Shown here one piece after another: positions 16,350 through 24,928 of a stretch of 64,000 nt of DNA. The position numbers and the translations under genes were made by a program. The notes beneath the pieces are model-generated. The model ran no database searches. It saw nothing but the letters and a program-made list of their open reading frames with translations, and was not told where the DNA came from. Source of the stretch: Pedobacter sp. AK013 (GTDB lineage Bacteria; Bacteroidota; Bacteroidia; Sphingobacteriales; Sphingobacteriaceae); assembly GCF_014205835.1 (NCBI RefSeq), contig NZ_JACHCQ010000003.1:1-64000 (forward strand), in the 5' to 3' direction. The first letter of the stretch is position 1. Each line of letters opens with the position of its first letter.

Positions 16350-17576
16350 TTAAGATTGGTTAACCAAAATTTCTTTGGCCATTACCATCGGAACGCTTAT
16401 GTATTTTTTCTCCATGTAGTTCATTACACGTTCTAAAACTTCTCGTGAGGCTTCATCCATCTGACTAATTTCATCGGCAAATACGCCATTTATGGCTGTA
16501 TTTTTGATTTCTTTAATCTTTCTTGGCACTTCTTGCATGGCAAGTTCTATACGGCGTTGTTTTAAAACAGAGAAAAATTCGGTAATGTTGTTGCTGATAA
16601 TTTCTTCGGCATGCACCAGTTCGTTATAACGTTCCTGGATATTTTTGCGTGCCACCTCTTTCAGCGATTCTACCTCAATATAATGTACAGGATTGTTATG
16701 GATCACTGCAGGCGTAACATCATTTGGAATGGCTAAATCTACAATTACCTTTTTGCCCTGGTCACCATTTAAAAGTTTAGCGTATAACGCTTCAGTAATA
16801 ATCGCCTCGGTTGAACCTGTACAGGTAATGATCACATCAAATCCTTCATTAAAATCTTCAAGTGCTGCTAAGGGATAAGCCTTACCACCTAGCTCTCCTG
16901 CCAAAGATTCGGCCTTGGAAAAGGTACGGTTGAAAATTGAAAAATTTGAATATTTATGTTTGTTAAGATATTTTGCAATATTCTGATTGGTTTCGCCAGC
17001 ACCTATAATTAAAATACGCGAGTTACCGCACATGTTCAACTCTTTTAGCTTACGGTAAGCCAATGAAACAACAGAAACGGGATTTTTTGAAATATTGGTA
17101 TGTGTGTAAACTTCTTTTGCAGTTTTAACCACACGATCCATAATCATACGCATGTAATCGCCTGTAAATCCCGCATCGCGGCAGTTTTCGTAAGCTTTAC
17201 GGATCTGGGCAAGAATTTCCTTTTCGCCAACCACCAAACTCTCTAAAGAGCACGATGTTCTAAGCAAATGGTTAAAAGCTTCTTCGTTTTCGTATACCGT
17301 AACATTATCCAGGAAACGCTCCATAAATTCGGGAGGCAGGCCCATGTCTAAAACAGTAAGAAATCTGGTTACAAATTCCTTGTTTGTTTTCTCTTTGGTA
17401 AGGAAAACAAACTCCACACGGTTACAGGTTCCAATATAAAAAATTTCGCTAACGGGAAGTTCTGCTTGAACATTCTTCAACCTGCTATCTAAACTCTGAT
17501 CACAAATAACTAATTTCCCTAAAGATTTCAGGTCGATGTGGTGATGCGTAAAAGCTATTACTTTTAAATATTCCAA
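16350..17576 (-). CDS. hemA: glutamyl-tRNA reductase HemA
   Basis: A 408-residue NADPH-dependent reductase that turns glutamyl-tRNA into glutamate-1-semialdehyde, the committing step of the C5 pathway. The catalytic Cys51 is in IGTCNRVEF; the SLESLVVGEKEILAQIRKAY stretch (substrate domain) and the GAGETNQN nucleotide-binding loop are visible. A long C-terminal helical dimerisation region follows. The start is TTG (17574-17576). No in-frame ATG precedes it before a stop, and none follows before the conserved domain. The TAnnTTTG box at 17607-17614 fits a short leader. Confidence 0.95.
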   Translation of the reverse strand: MEYLKVIAFTHHHIDLKSLGKLVICDQSLDSRLKNVQAELPVSEIFYIGTCNRVEFVFLTKEKTNKEFVTRFLTVLDMGLPPEFMERFLDNVTVYENEEAFNHLLRTSCSLESLVVGEKEILAQIRKAYENCRDAGFTGDYMRMIMDRVVKTAKEVYTHTNISKNPVSVVSLAYRKLKELNMCGNSRILIIGAGETNQNIAKYLNKHKYSNFSIFNRTFSKAESLAGELGGKAYPLAALEDFNEGFDVIITCTGSTEAIITEALYAKLLNGDQGKKVIVDLAIPNDVTPAVIHNNPVHYIEVESLKEVARKNIQERYNELVHAEEIISNNITEFFSVLKQRRIELAMQEVPRKIKEIKNTAINGVFADEISQMDEASREVLERVMNYMEKKYISVPMVMAKEILVNQS

Positions 17577-17606
17577 GTGCTTCCGTTATTAACTATTATC
17601 GGGATA

Positions 17607-17614
17607 CAAAAGTA
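17607..17614 (-). promoter_or_regulatory. putative -7 box for hemA (TACTTTTG)
   Basis: A minus-strand match to the Bacteroidota TAnnTTTG -7 consensus, ending 30 bp before the TTG start of hemA. No clear -33 TTG was found, so only the -7 part is supported. Confidence 0.45.
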
Positions 17615-17694
17615 ACATGGTGAATGCATGTGACTGTCATTAACCTGTAATTTACATCAATTTAGAACGGTTTTAAATAAAGGGTTTGAAGATT

Positions 17695-17742
17695 AAATCA
17701 AGCCTGATTGATTTACGTTAGCAAACCAATCAGGCTTGATTT
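17695..17742 (+). terminator. 16-bp perfect hairpin with T-tail in a divergent gap
   Basis: aaatcaagcctgattg (17695-17710) pairs exactly with caatcaggcttgattt (17727-17742). The loop is 16 nt and a T-run follows on the plus strand. It looks like a Rho-independent terminator, but the flanking genes hemA and 18153 are divergent, so there is no annotated plus-strand gene for it to end. Confidence 0.55.
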
Positions 17743-17942
17743 TTCTTTAGATTATGCCTCCTTTTACGTTCTAGCTAGGTGTAAACACTTTTTTGTCCAC
17801 TACAGTATAATACGTAATTACGCCAAAATGGTTGCCTGCATCTGGCTTTTTAATTTATTTTTCAGTGATATAGGAAAGCGTTTTTGGTTTTTTATTGTTG
17901 ATTTATCCTGATATTGATCACTTTTCAGTCATTGTTTAGTTT

Positions 17943-17962
17943 AAATAACATGCGTGTTATTT
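17943..17962. promoter_or_regulatory. 8+8 bp palindrome (AAATAACA-TGCG-TGTTATTT)
   Basis: A perfect inverted repeat with a 4-nt centre, in the divergent region ~190 bp upstream of the alpha/beta hydrolase gene. It may be an operator or a small hairpin; no bound factor is implied. Confidence 0.4.
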
Positions 17963-17990
17963 GAAACGCAATAACGGTGCTATTGGGAAG

Positions 17991-18060
17991 GGTTCCGTCT
18001 TGCTGTACATTCCTTCTGAAGAAAAGTCGGGATTCATTTCCATCAGGGCTATTTAATAGG
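17991..18060 (+). repeat. S-family structured element, copy 2 (degenerate)
   Basis: The left core gtcttgctgtaca, a short central hairpin region and the right core catttccatcagggctatttaa match the S family, but with several mismatches. It is the most degenerate copy. Confidence 0.35.
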
Positions 18061-18152
18061 GGTTGTGATTAATATTCTTCTATTTTAAACAGCAAACACC
18101 ACAACAAAATTAGATTTCGTAGGTTTATATTTTAAACCAATTCCTTTAAATT

Positions 18153-18980
18153 ATGATTACACAAAGCAATTTTAGCCTTAGCGGTGCTGATGGAAAATTA
18201 ATTATCGGTGATATCACTTTCGATGAGAAAAATCCCAATACGCCCATCATACTTTTTGTACACGGCTTTAAAGGTTTTAAAGATTGGGGCGCACACAATT
18301 TAGTAGCCAGGTATTTTGCCAGCAATGGTTACCGTTACATCAAGTTCAATTTATCGCATAGCGGTGTTCCGGTTGATGATCCTAAAGATGTAACTGATAT
18401 GGATGCCTTCGCCTCCAATATCGTATCAAAAGAGCTTTTTGACTTAAATGCTGTACTCGATTTTATCGAAAAAGTCTACGGTAAAGACACAAAAGTAAAC
18501 CTCATAGGCCATAGCCGTGGAGGTGGTTTATCCATTATTGAGGCTGCAAACGATTTAAGGATCAACAAACTAGTTACTTGGAGCGCCATTGGTGATTTTA
18601 GTAGTCTTTGGAAAAAAGAACAGGAAGCAGAATGGAAAAAAACAGGTAAAATATTCGTCACCAATGCCCGTACTAAAGAACAGATGCCGTTAAATGTAAC
18701 TTTATTGGAAGATCTGGAAGAAAATGCTGCAACATTGAATATTTTAGAAGCAGCCAAAAGGATTAATATCCCTTGGTTAATTATCCATGGCGATGATGAT
18801 GTAAATGTTCCTTTAGAAACTGCTAAAGCCCTGGCAGAGGCCAACCCAAATAGCAGATTGGTAAAAATTGAAGGAGCTAACCATGTTTATGGCGCTACCC
18901 AACCTTATGCCAGCGAAACTTTACCACCGCTTTTGTTTAAGGTTTGTGAAAAAGTAATCACCTTTATAAATGAAGTTTAA
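18153..18980 (+). CDS. alpha/beta hydrolase family protein
   Basis: A 275-residue cytoplasmic hydrolase fold. The oxyanion region is VHGFKGFKDWG (36-46). The nucleophile elbow is GHSRGGG with Ser121; the acid is one of D214-D216 in HGDDDVNVP and the His is H244 (ANHVYG). No signal peptide. Enzymes of this form (dienelactone-hydrolase / serine aminopeptidase type) act on small esters or acyl groups; the substrate is not inferable. It may form an operon with the membrane protein 27 bp downstream. Confidence 0.8.
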   Translation: MITQSNFSLSGADGKLIIGDITFDEKNPNTPIILFVHGFKGFKDWGAHNLVARYFASNGYRYIKFNLSHSGVPVDDPKDVTDMDAFASNIVSKELFDLNAVLDFIEKVYGKDTKVNLIGHSRGGGLSIIEAANDLRINKLVTWSAIGDFSSLWKKEQEAEWKKTGKIFVTNARTKEQMPLNVTLLEDLEENAATLNILEAAKRINIPWLIIHGDDDVNVPLETAKALAEANPNSRLVKIEGANHVYGATQPYASETLPPLLFKVCEKVITFINEV

Positions 18981-19007
18981 ATTAATTATCTTGGGCCATC
19001 ATAAATT

Positions 19008-19541
19008 ATGGCTCAAGATAGAATCAACTTCTCAGGCTTCAATCAAGCTCTATTTAAGAAGATCTTAATTGGATTAACATTATTTTCCTCTTTTATCCTT
19101 TTTCTCGACAGTAATTTCTCGCCCGTAAAATCAAATGCTGAATTTATTGTTGATTTTGAGGGCTATCGCTCCAAAAACGGAAGAGAACGCATTTTTAGTG
19201 TTCAAACCCTTTATGAAAAATATAGGATCCCACCTAAACTTTTCAATGAAATAAATGAGAAAGATTCCCTGCTAATCTATAGATCAAAAATAACCGGCAT
19301 TATTTTATATTATGGTTTGCGGAAACCAAATGTAATTATCGCTTGTAAAACGCGTTTTCTTAAAGATGATTTTTTTGGATTAGTTACCAGTACTATAGGT
19401 GTTTTTCTGGCAACAATTCTTTATTTTAATGATAAACTATCACAAAACGTTACCCTTCAAGGAATTTTAGTTTTTTTAATTATCATTTCTTTGGTATTCC
19501 TAAGAAACTACTTTGGTGGAAATTATTTATGGGAGTTCTAA
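19008..19541 (+). CDS. membrane protein of unknown function
   Basis: A 177-residue protein with three hydrophobic segments (about 19-36, 124-140, 150-165). A ~85-residue polar domain between the first and second includes VQTLYEKYRIPPKLFNEINEKD. No family recognised. It starts 27 bp after the hydrolase stop and is convergent with the MscS gene (11-bp gap). Confidence 0.55.
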   Translation: MAQDRINFSGFNQALFKKILIGLTLFSSFILFLDSNFSPVKSNAEFIVDFEGYRSKNGRERIFSVQTLYEKYRIPPKLFNEINEKDSLLIYRSKITGIILYYGLRKPNVIIACKTRFLKDDFFGLVTSTIGVFLATILYFNDKLSQNVTLQGILVFLIIISLVFLRNYFGGNYLWEF

Positions 19542-19552
19542 TTTCTTCAATA

Positions 19553-20827
19553 TTAATCAACCCCTCTTCTCACAAAATTACGCATATCGCTGCCGCTTGG
19601 GCTTTGGAAGATTTCGAGATCGAAATAAGGTACCGCAGCCAGCAGGTGATCAAAAATATCTGCCGCCACTTCTTCAAAACGTTTTAAGCCTTTTTCTTTC
19701 GAGAATACGTAAATCTCAATTGGCAGCCCGTTTTCTGTGGCTTGTAACTGCCGTACCATAAAGGTGAGTTCCTTATTAATATGTGGATTGCTTTCGAGGT
19801 ATTTTTCGGCATAAACCCTAAAAGTTCCGATATTGGTCATGTGGCGGCCATTAACCAGATTATTGGGATCTACCGTATTTTCGGCATTATAACGTTCTAT
19901 AAATTGTTGTGTTTCTTTGAGGTAATCTTTCAAAAAATCGATGCTCTGTAGTCTTCCTATCAACTCTTCATCACAGAATTTAATACTCGAAATTTTGATA
20001 TTGATGTGGCGTTTAATCCTCCTGCCTTCACTTTCTTCCATGGCGCGCCAGTTTTTAAACGATTCGCTCACAATGGCATAACTTGGTACAATGGTTACGG
20101 TTTTGTCCCAGTTCCGTACTTTAATGGTGGTTAAATTAATTTCGGTCACCTCGCCATCTGCACCATATTTCTCAACAGTAATCCAGTCGCCTACCCTCAC
20201 CAGATCAATAGCACTCATTTGTACCGAAGCCACAAAACCTAAAATCGGATCTCTAAAAACCAAAATAAACACAGCGGTAACCGCACCAAAACCACCAAAA
20301 ATATACAATGGTGATTCGTTTAGCAGGATGGACAGAATAAGGACAAAACCTACAATGTAAAAAACAATTTTAGCTACCTGTTTATAACTTCTTATAGGTT
20401 TATCGGCATATTTCTTTGATGATTCCATGATAGACACTAAAGCATTTAAAAATGCATTTACTGCAAACATCACCGCTAAAACCATGTAGATTTTAGCAAA
20501 AATCAAGGCATAAAATAACCCGTTTTTAAAATCGATAAAAAGGTAAGGAACAGCATTGTAAATAATATAAGCACCAAATATTAATGCAAATGCCCTAAAA
20601 ACACGGAATTCGAACAGCGCTTTTTGCCAATCTGATTTGGTTTTTGCACTTTTTACAACGCCAATAAAAAGTTGTCGGGTTAAAAATATGGTAATGAACA
20701 GAAATAAGATTACACCAAGCAGCCCGATAAAAAAGTAAGCATAAATGAGTTCGCCACCGGCAAGGCCATTGCTTGCCAGCCAGTTTCTAAGTTCGTTAAA
20801 CAGGAATTGAAACTCCGGTATTTTCAT
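19553..20827 (-). CDS. MscS-type small-conductance mechanosensitive channel
   Basis: A 424-residue channel protein with five membrane helices: N-terminal helices at about 28-50, 70-90, 100-125 and 145-165, then the pore-lining helix before the beta domain. The MscS core is the strand-rich region GFVASVQMSAIDLVRVGDWI followed by EVTEINLTTIKVRNWDKTVTIVPSYAI. The arrangement resembles YbdG/MscM-type channels. The C-terminus carries a mixed alpha/beta domain. I set the start at the ATG 20825-20827; a TTG precedes it. It is probably an osmotic-shock release valve. Confidence 0.85.
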   Translation of the reverse strand: MKIPEFQFLFNELRNWLASNGLAGGELIYAYFFIGLLGVILFLFITIFLTRQLFIGVVKSAKTKSDWQKALFEFRVFRAFALIFGAYIIYNAVPYLFIDFKNGLFYALIFAKIYMVLAVMFAVNAFLNALVSIMESSKKYADKPIRSYKQVAKIVFYIVGFVLILSILLNESPLYIFGGFGAVTAVFILVFRDPILGFVASVQMSAIDLVRVGDWITVEKYGADGEVTEINLTTIKVRNWDKTVTIVPSYAIVSESFKNWRAMEESEGRRIKRHINIKISSIKFCDEELIGRLQSIDFLKDYLKETQQFIERYNAENTVDPNNLVNGRHMTNIGTFRVYAEKYLESNPHINKELTFMVRQLQATENGLPIEIYVFSKEKGLKRFEEVAADIFDHLLAAVPYFDLEIFQSPSGSDMRNFVRRGVD

Positions 20828-20982
20828 CAAGGCAATTTAGGATTTATTGGTTAGAAAATTAAATGGTGTGTGACTTGTCTGTAATGTCATTAACCACAGA
20901 TTAAGAGGATACACACAGATAAAATCCAAACTCCTCAGTCTGTGTCAGATCGAAACTCAAAAATTAATAATTTAACTAGAAG

Positions 20983-21004
20983 TGGTCTGTGGGGACACAA
21001 ACCA
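20983..21004. repeat. T-family hairpin TGGTCTGTG..CACAAACCA, copy 1
   Basis: TGGTCTGTG and CACAAACCA arms around a GGGA centre. Copies 2 and 3 are at 21033-21054 and 52640-52663. This copy and copy 2 form an imperfect ~31-bp direct repeat between the MscS gene and ispG. Confidence 0.55.
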
Positions 21005-21032
21005 CGGCACAAATAAAAATAACTATAAAAAA

Positions 21033-21054
21033 TGGTTTGTAGGAACACAAACTA
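21033..21054. repeat. T-family hairpin, copy 2
   Basis: TGGTTTGTAGG-AACACAAACTA, a variant of the element at 20983-21004, with the same neighbouring bases after it (c-gcaca / gcgcaaa). Confidence 0.5.
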
Positions 21055-21095
21055 GCGCAAAAAGATTGCTTCGTCGTTCCTCCTTGCAACGGCGA

Positions 21096-23072
21096 TTAGT
21101 TCTTTTCTACCCAGTTCCCGTCATCTTTGATAATATCAATCAGTTCATCCAAAGCGTAAGCAGTAGTTACATTTTTCTTTACTACTTCTTTACCACGGTA
21201 TAAAGTAATTTTATCAGGCCCAGTGCCCACATAACCATAATCGGCATCGGCCATTTCGCCAGGGCCATTAACAATGCAGCCCATAATACCAATTTTTATT
21301 CCTTTTAAATGATCTGTACGCGAGCGGATCAGTTGCGTGGTTTCCTGCAGATCGAAAAGTGTTCTACCGCAACTCGGACAAGAGATGTACTCTGTTTTAC
21401 TAATGCGTGTACGTGTAGCCTGCAAAATCCCAAAACTGGTAGAATTAATCAACGATAGGTTTTGGCCTTGCGCATCAATCCATACACCATCCCCAAATCC
21501 ATCAGTAAATAAAGCACCGATATCGGTTGCAGCATAAAGCATTAAATGATCGGCATCTGCATCTTGATAAGTTCTTTTTATAATTACCGGAACTTGGATA
21601 TTTTTCGCTTGCAATTCAACAAAGAATGCTCTTTGCTCGGCCATTCCGTGAGTGGCTGAGGTTTTGAGGATTAGAACAACATTGGTTAACTGGTTAATTG
21701 TTAAATTGGTTAATTGCTGCGCATCAACATCAACAAAGTTCAACAGTTCATCCCTAGTCTCAATTTTACTAAATTCTTCAAAAGAGAATAGTGGGTGGCA
21801 ATTGTTCTTATCTTTAAGTTTTACCCAGGTTTCGTAATTATAAACTTGCTTTAAATTTCCAGGGAAGGAAAAAGATGGCAAATTATCACCTAAAAAGGCT
21901 AAATCGCAAGCCTGGTCGACCAAATTATATTTATCTAAACCTGCACTATAATTGTAACCAACAGAACTTAAAAAGTAAGGGTCTTTCAAATTTTCTTTCG
22001 AAACATCGATCATCACTACTGGGTGGTGGTGCCCGCCAATATGCTGTACAGGATTGGTAATTCTGCGGTTGTATTCGTAAGGGCTGTAAGTTGGGCGGAG
22101 GGCGTGTGGCGTGGACTGTAGATTAATCGACTCCTGACTTCCGACTTCGGACTTCGGGCTTCTTAAGGCATATCGGCCTGCCAGAGCTTTAGCTACAGGC
22201 GCTTCAAATTCAGGATCTTCAGTTAACGAAACACGGATGGTATCACCTAAACCGTCTTCTAATAGGGTTCCAATACCAACGGCTGATTTAATACGGCCAT
22301 CTTCGCCATCACCAGCTTCAGTAACACCTAAATGCAAAGGATAATTCATCCCCTCTTTCGCCATGGTTTCTACCAATAAGCGATAGGCTTGAACCATCAC
22401 CTGGGTATTACTGGCTTTCATCGAGATCACCAGGTTATAGTAATTCTGGTCTTCGCACATACGGATAAATTCCATTGCCGATTCAACCATTCCGCGGGGC
22501 GTATCGCCATAATGGCTCATAATCCTGTCTGAAAGCGACCCGTGGTTAGTGCCGATGCGCATGGCAGTGCCATACTCTTTACAGATTTTAACTAAAGGGA
22601 TAAACTTTTTGTAAATCCTGCTTAACTCCGCATTGTAAGCATCTTGTGTGTATTCTAAATTTTCGAATTTCTTTTTATCTGCATAATTGCCTGGGTTAAC
22701 CCTTACTTTTTCTACAATACGTGCAGCCATTTCGGCAGCATTAGGCGTAAAATGGATATCTGCAATTAATGGCACATTATAACCACGGAAACGTAGTTCT
22801 TTTTTAATATTGGCCAGATTTTCGGCTTCTTTAATGCTAGGTGCAGTGATACGAACATACTCGCAACCCGATTCTACCATGCGGATGGTCTGCTCTACCG
22901 TACCCAAAGTATCCATGGTATCGGTGGTTGTCATCGATTGAATCCGGATTGGATTGTGCCCACCTAAAGCAATATCACCTATGTTAACTTCACGGGTTAA
23001 ATATCTCGAATAAGCCGTTAAACTGTTGCAATATCCGCCAGCCAGATCATGTTTTGCCAATATATTTTCCAT
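21096..23072 (-). CDS. ispG: 4-hydroxy-3-methylbut-2-en-1-yl diphosphate synthase IspG (long form)
   Basis: A 658-residue member of the three-domain IspG group found in Bacteroidota and plants, which makes HMBPP from MEcPP in the MEP pathway. The N-terminal TIM barrel runs to ~300 (MRIGTNHGSLSDRI at 171-184). The extra middle domain is about 300-550. The C-terminal [4Fe-4S] domain has Cys565, Cys568 (SCPSCGRT) and Cys599 (GCIVNGPGE), plus catalytic Glu606. The reductant is normally ferredoxin or flavodoxin. Two stretches, about residues 303-331 and 452-464, are encoded by low-complexity repeat DNA and look like in-frame insertions in the middle domain. Confidence 0.95.
   Translation of the reverse strand: MENILAKHDLAGGYCNSLTAYSRYLTREVNIGDIALGGHNPIRIQSMTTTDTMDTLGTVEQTIRMVESGCEYVRITAPSIKEAENLANIKKELRFRGYNVPLIADIHFTPNAAEMAARIVEKVRVNPGNYADKKKFENLEYTQDAYNAELSRIYKKFIPLVKICKEYGTAMRIGTNHGSLSDRIMSHYGDTPRGMVESAMEFIRMCEDQNYYNLVISMKASNTQVMVQAYRLLVETMAKEGMNYPLHLGVTEAGDGEDGRIKSAVGIGTLLEDGLGDTIRVSLTEDPEFEAPVAKALAGRYALRSPKSEVGSQESINLQSTPHALRPTYSPYEYNRRITNPVQHIGGHHHPVVMIDVSKENLKDPYFLSSVGYNYSAGLDKYNLVDQACDLAFLGDNLPSFSFPGNLKQVYNYETWVKLKDKNNCHPLFSFEEFSKIETRDELLNFVDVDAQQLTNLTINQLTNVVLILKTSATHGMAEQRAFFVELQAKNIQVPVIIKRTYQDADADHLMLYAATDIGALFTDGFGDGVWIDAQGQNLSLINSTSFGILQATRTRISKTEYISCPSCGRTLFDLQETTQLIRSRTDHLKGIKIGIMGCIVNGPGEMADADYGYVGTGPDKITLYRGKEVVKKNVTTAYALDELIDIIKDDGNWVEKN
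21680..21718. repeat. TTAACTGGTTAATTG-type repeat inside ispG
   Basis: attggttaactggttaattg and ttaaattggttaattg are in tandem. On the coding strand they give the LTNLTINQLTN stretch (about residues 454-464). The repeat unit is seen twice in 39 bp. Confidence 0.5.
22083..22165. repeat. GACTTCGGACTTC-type repeat inside ispG
   Basis: On the coding strand the DNA reads cccgaagtccgaagtcgga and then a run of purine/pyrimidine repeats (ctacagtccacgcc). It encodes about residues 303-331, from SPKSEVGSQES to ALRPTY, between the ALAGRY end of the barrel and the PYEYNRR start of the next domain. Confidence 0.55.
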
Positions 23073-23079
23073 CTGTTTG

Positions 23080-23087
23080 CAAAGATA
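23080..23087 (-). promoter_or_regulatory. putative -7 box for ispG (TATCTTTG)
   Basis: An exact TAnnTTTG match, 7 nt before the ATG of ispG. The transcript would have almost no leader. Confidence 0.5.
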
Positions 23088-23164
23088 AGGATTGTTGGAA
23101 TGTTTTAATGTTGGAATGTTGTAAAAGATAATGCCAGGGAAAGTCGAATAACCTTAATTGTTTT

Positions 23165-24514
23165 TTATTTATCCAAAAACGAAAGTACTTTGGTATTAAA
23201 TTCTGAAACCATTTCTACAGGAACGTAATGCGAAGCACCCTTAAAAATAAAAAGCTGAGATTTAGGAATATTAGCTGCAATAAACTTTGTGTGTTTCTCT
23301 AAAATCATATCCTTCTCACCCGCCATTACTAAAACTGGTGCTTTAATATGCTTTAAATCTAAAGCTGTAATATGTGGCTCAGTAAGCAACATGGTGAATA
23401 ATCGAACCTGATATTTAGATTTAACATCCTGTTTGGTTTTCAAACTTTCAATTGCTTTGCTAACCTCTTCTAAAGTGCTGGCCGAAACTGCTTCATTCGG
23501 GTTTGTACATGCACCGGTTACAGCGAGCTTCTTCACATATGTAGGATATTTGGCAGCCATAATCAGTCCTGTATTGCCACCGTCACTCCAACCTAAAATG
23601 TTTGTTTTGCTGATATGCAAAGAATCGAGCAAGGTTTTCATATCCTCAGCGTAAAGGTCATATGAAAGTGGCCCAACACTAGAATCGGTACTTTTTCCTT
23701 GCCCCCTGGTATCTACGGCAATAACTTTATATGTTTTGGCGAATGTTTTAATCTGTTTTTTAAAAACATTAATAGATTGACTATTTCCATGTAACAACAA
23801 CAATGGTTCACCTTTTCCATAGGTTTCATAATATAATTCAGCATCTTTTACTTTTACTTTACCTGATGCTGCAGTATTGCCTCCGTAATTAATGGGCTGT
23901 GGGGCATTAGGATCATAATCTAATTTTATTTTTGCCTGGCTGATATCTACACCATCAATCAATACCTGAACATCATCAATCCACAGCTTACCCGAACCAT
24001 ACAGGGCTGGCCAAAAACAAATCCTTCTGGCATCGTGGCTTAATGGCAATATTAAACTATACTGTTGCCAATCTCTATTACCAGATATCCGGGTTTTTAA
24101 TGAATTTTTGTATTGTAACATATCATAGTCTTGGTCATCAATACGAACCGAAAAATCAACATGATGTGCTACATCTTTAAGCTTGGCATATAATCTTATT
24201 TCTACTTCGCGGCCTTCGTATTTTGAGAGAATAAAAATTCCAGATTGAACATATTTTGCCGCCCCGTCGCTATTGAGGTTTTCAATTAATAGAGAATGTT
24301 GCCCACTATGTTTTTCTATTGTATCGGTAATTATCATAACTCCTTTCGAATTATCGATACTAAACCATTTTGAAGCAAATTTTGTATTTGATATTAACTT
24401 TTCAAAACCTAAATTATACTCATCCGCTGCATATTTTAACGAATCTGATGAGGTTTGAGAAAAAGAGGAAAGCTGATAAAAAGCAAAAACTATAGTGAAA
24501 ATTGAACGTAACAT
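23165..24514 (-). CDS. secreted carbohydrate-binding-module-like plus alpha/beta hydrolase
   Basis: A 449-residue protein with a Sec signal peptide (cleavage after SFSQ, ~20). A beta-sandwich region (about 35-190; KHSGQHSLLIENL, LWIDDVQVLIDG) resembles carbohydrate-binding or jelly-roll modules. From about 218 an alpha/beta hydrolase fold has oxyanion HGNSQS (242-247), Ser310 in GWSDGG, D402 (AGEKDMI) and H429 (ASHYVP). Both parts appear intact, so it may be a periplasmic esterase that docks on a polysaccharide. The substrate is not known. Confidence 0.75.
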   Translation of the reverse strand: MLRSIFTIVFAFYQLSSFSQTSSDSLKYAADEYNLGFEKLISNTKFASKWFSIDNSKGVMIITDTIEKHSGQHSLLIENLNSDGAAKYVQSGIFILSKYEGREVEIRLYAKLKDVAHHVDFSVRIDDQDYDMLQYKNSLKTRISGNRDWQQYSLILPLSHDARRICFWPALYGSGKLWIDDVQVLIDGVDISQAKIKLDYDPNAPQPINYGGNTAASGKVKVKDAELYYETYGKGEPLLLLHGNSQSINVFKKQIKTFAKTYKVIAVDTRGQGKSTDSSVGPLSYDLYAEDMKTLLDSLHISKTNILGWSDGGNTGLIMAAKYPTYVKKLAVTGACTNPNEAVSASTLEEVSKAIESLKTKQDVKSKYQVRLFTMLLTEPHITALDLKHIKAPVLVMAGEKDMILEKHTKFIAANIPKSQLFIFKGASHYVPVEMVSEFNTKVLSFLDK

Positions 24515-24701
24515 ATATTAGATTAATTTTTACTAAAACTAACAAATAGAACAATGGCATATTTTTATTTAACATCTTTTAACCGACCACCGAAATTGAA
24601 AACGTTCAACTTAATTATGGCAGCTAAGCCTGATGTGCATGAGAAAATTCTGAATTTAAATGGCTTTTTCTGAAAAGCAATACCAGCATTGCTTGGCAAA
24701 T

Positions 24702-24770
24702 GTAGTCCTGCTCCCGCTTCTGCCGATGGAAATATCGGCATCCCGCTTTGATCAGGTTTATTTTTTAACG
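24702..24770 (+). repeat. S-family structured element, copy 3
   Basis: The left core tagtcctgctcccgcttct, central hairpin GCCGAT-ggaaat-ATCGGC, and right core atcccgctttgatcaggttta. It faces copy 4, tail to tail, 36 bp away. Confidence 0.6.
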
Positions 24771-24805
24771 GTGGGTGGGTTTGGCATCATTGCACTGGCC
24801 CAGGT

Positions 24806-24898
24806 TTACTAAACGGGATGGAAGCGGCATCCTTTGGCTGTCACAGCCTGAGCATAGTCGAAGACCAGCCAAAGATATAGCGTACAGCCCGGCTAACG
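24806..24898 (-). repeat. S-family structured element, copy 4
   Basis: On the plus strand: aaacgggatggaagcggc-atc, a perfect hairpin CTTTGGCTG/CAGCCAAAG, then gatatagcgtacagcccgg. Reverse complemented, it follows the same left-core / hairpin / right-core order as copies 3 and 5. The outer CGGG/CCCG pair closes it. The loop holds a P-type gcctgagcatagtcgaag sequence, as if one repeat entered another. Confidence 0.6.
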
Positions 24899-24928
24899 AA
24901 AATAGTTGTATTGACTTGCTTTTCTAAC

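Noticed and set aside
17708..17911. 67-residue plus-strand ORF in the hemA divergent gap
   Set aside because: Low-complexity aromatic sequence, begins inside a hairpin, no family resemblance.
16350..24898. tRNA or rRNA gene in the repeat-rich gaps
   Set aside because: The hairpins do not form cloverleafs and no CCA-ending acceptor stem was found.
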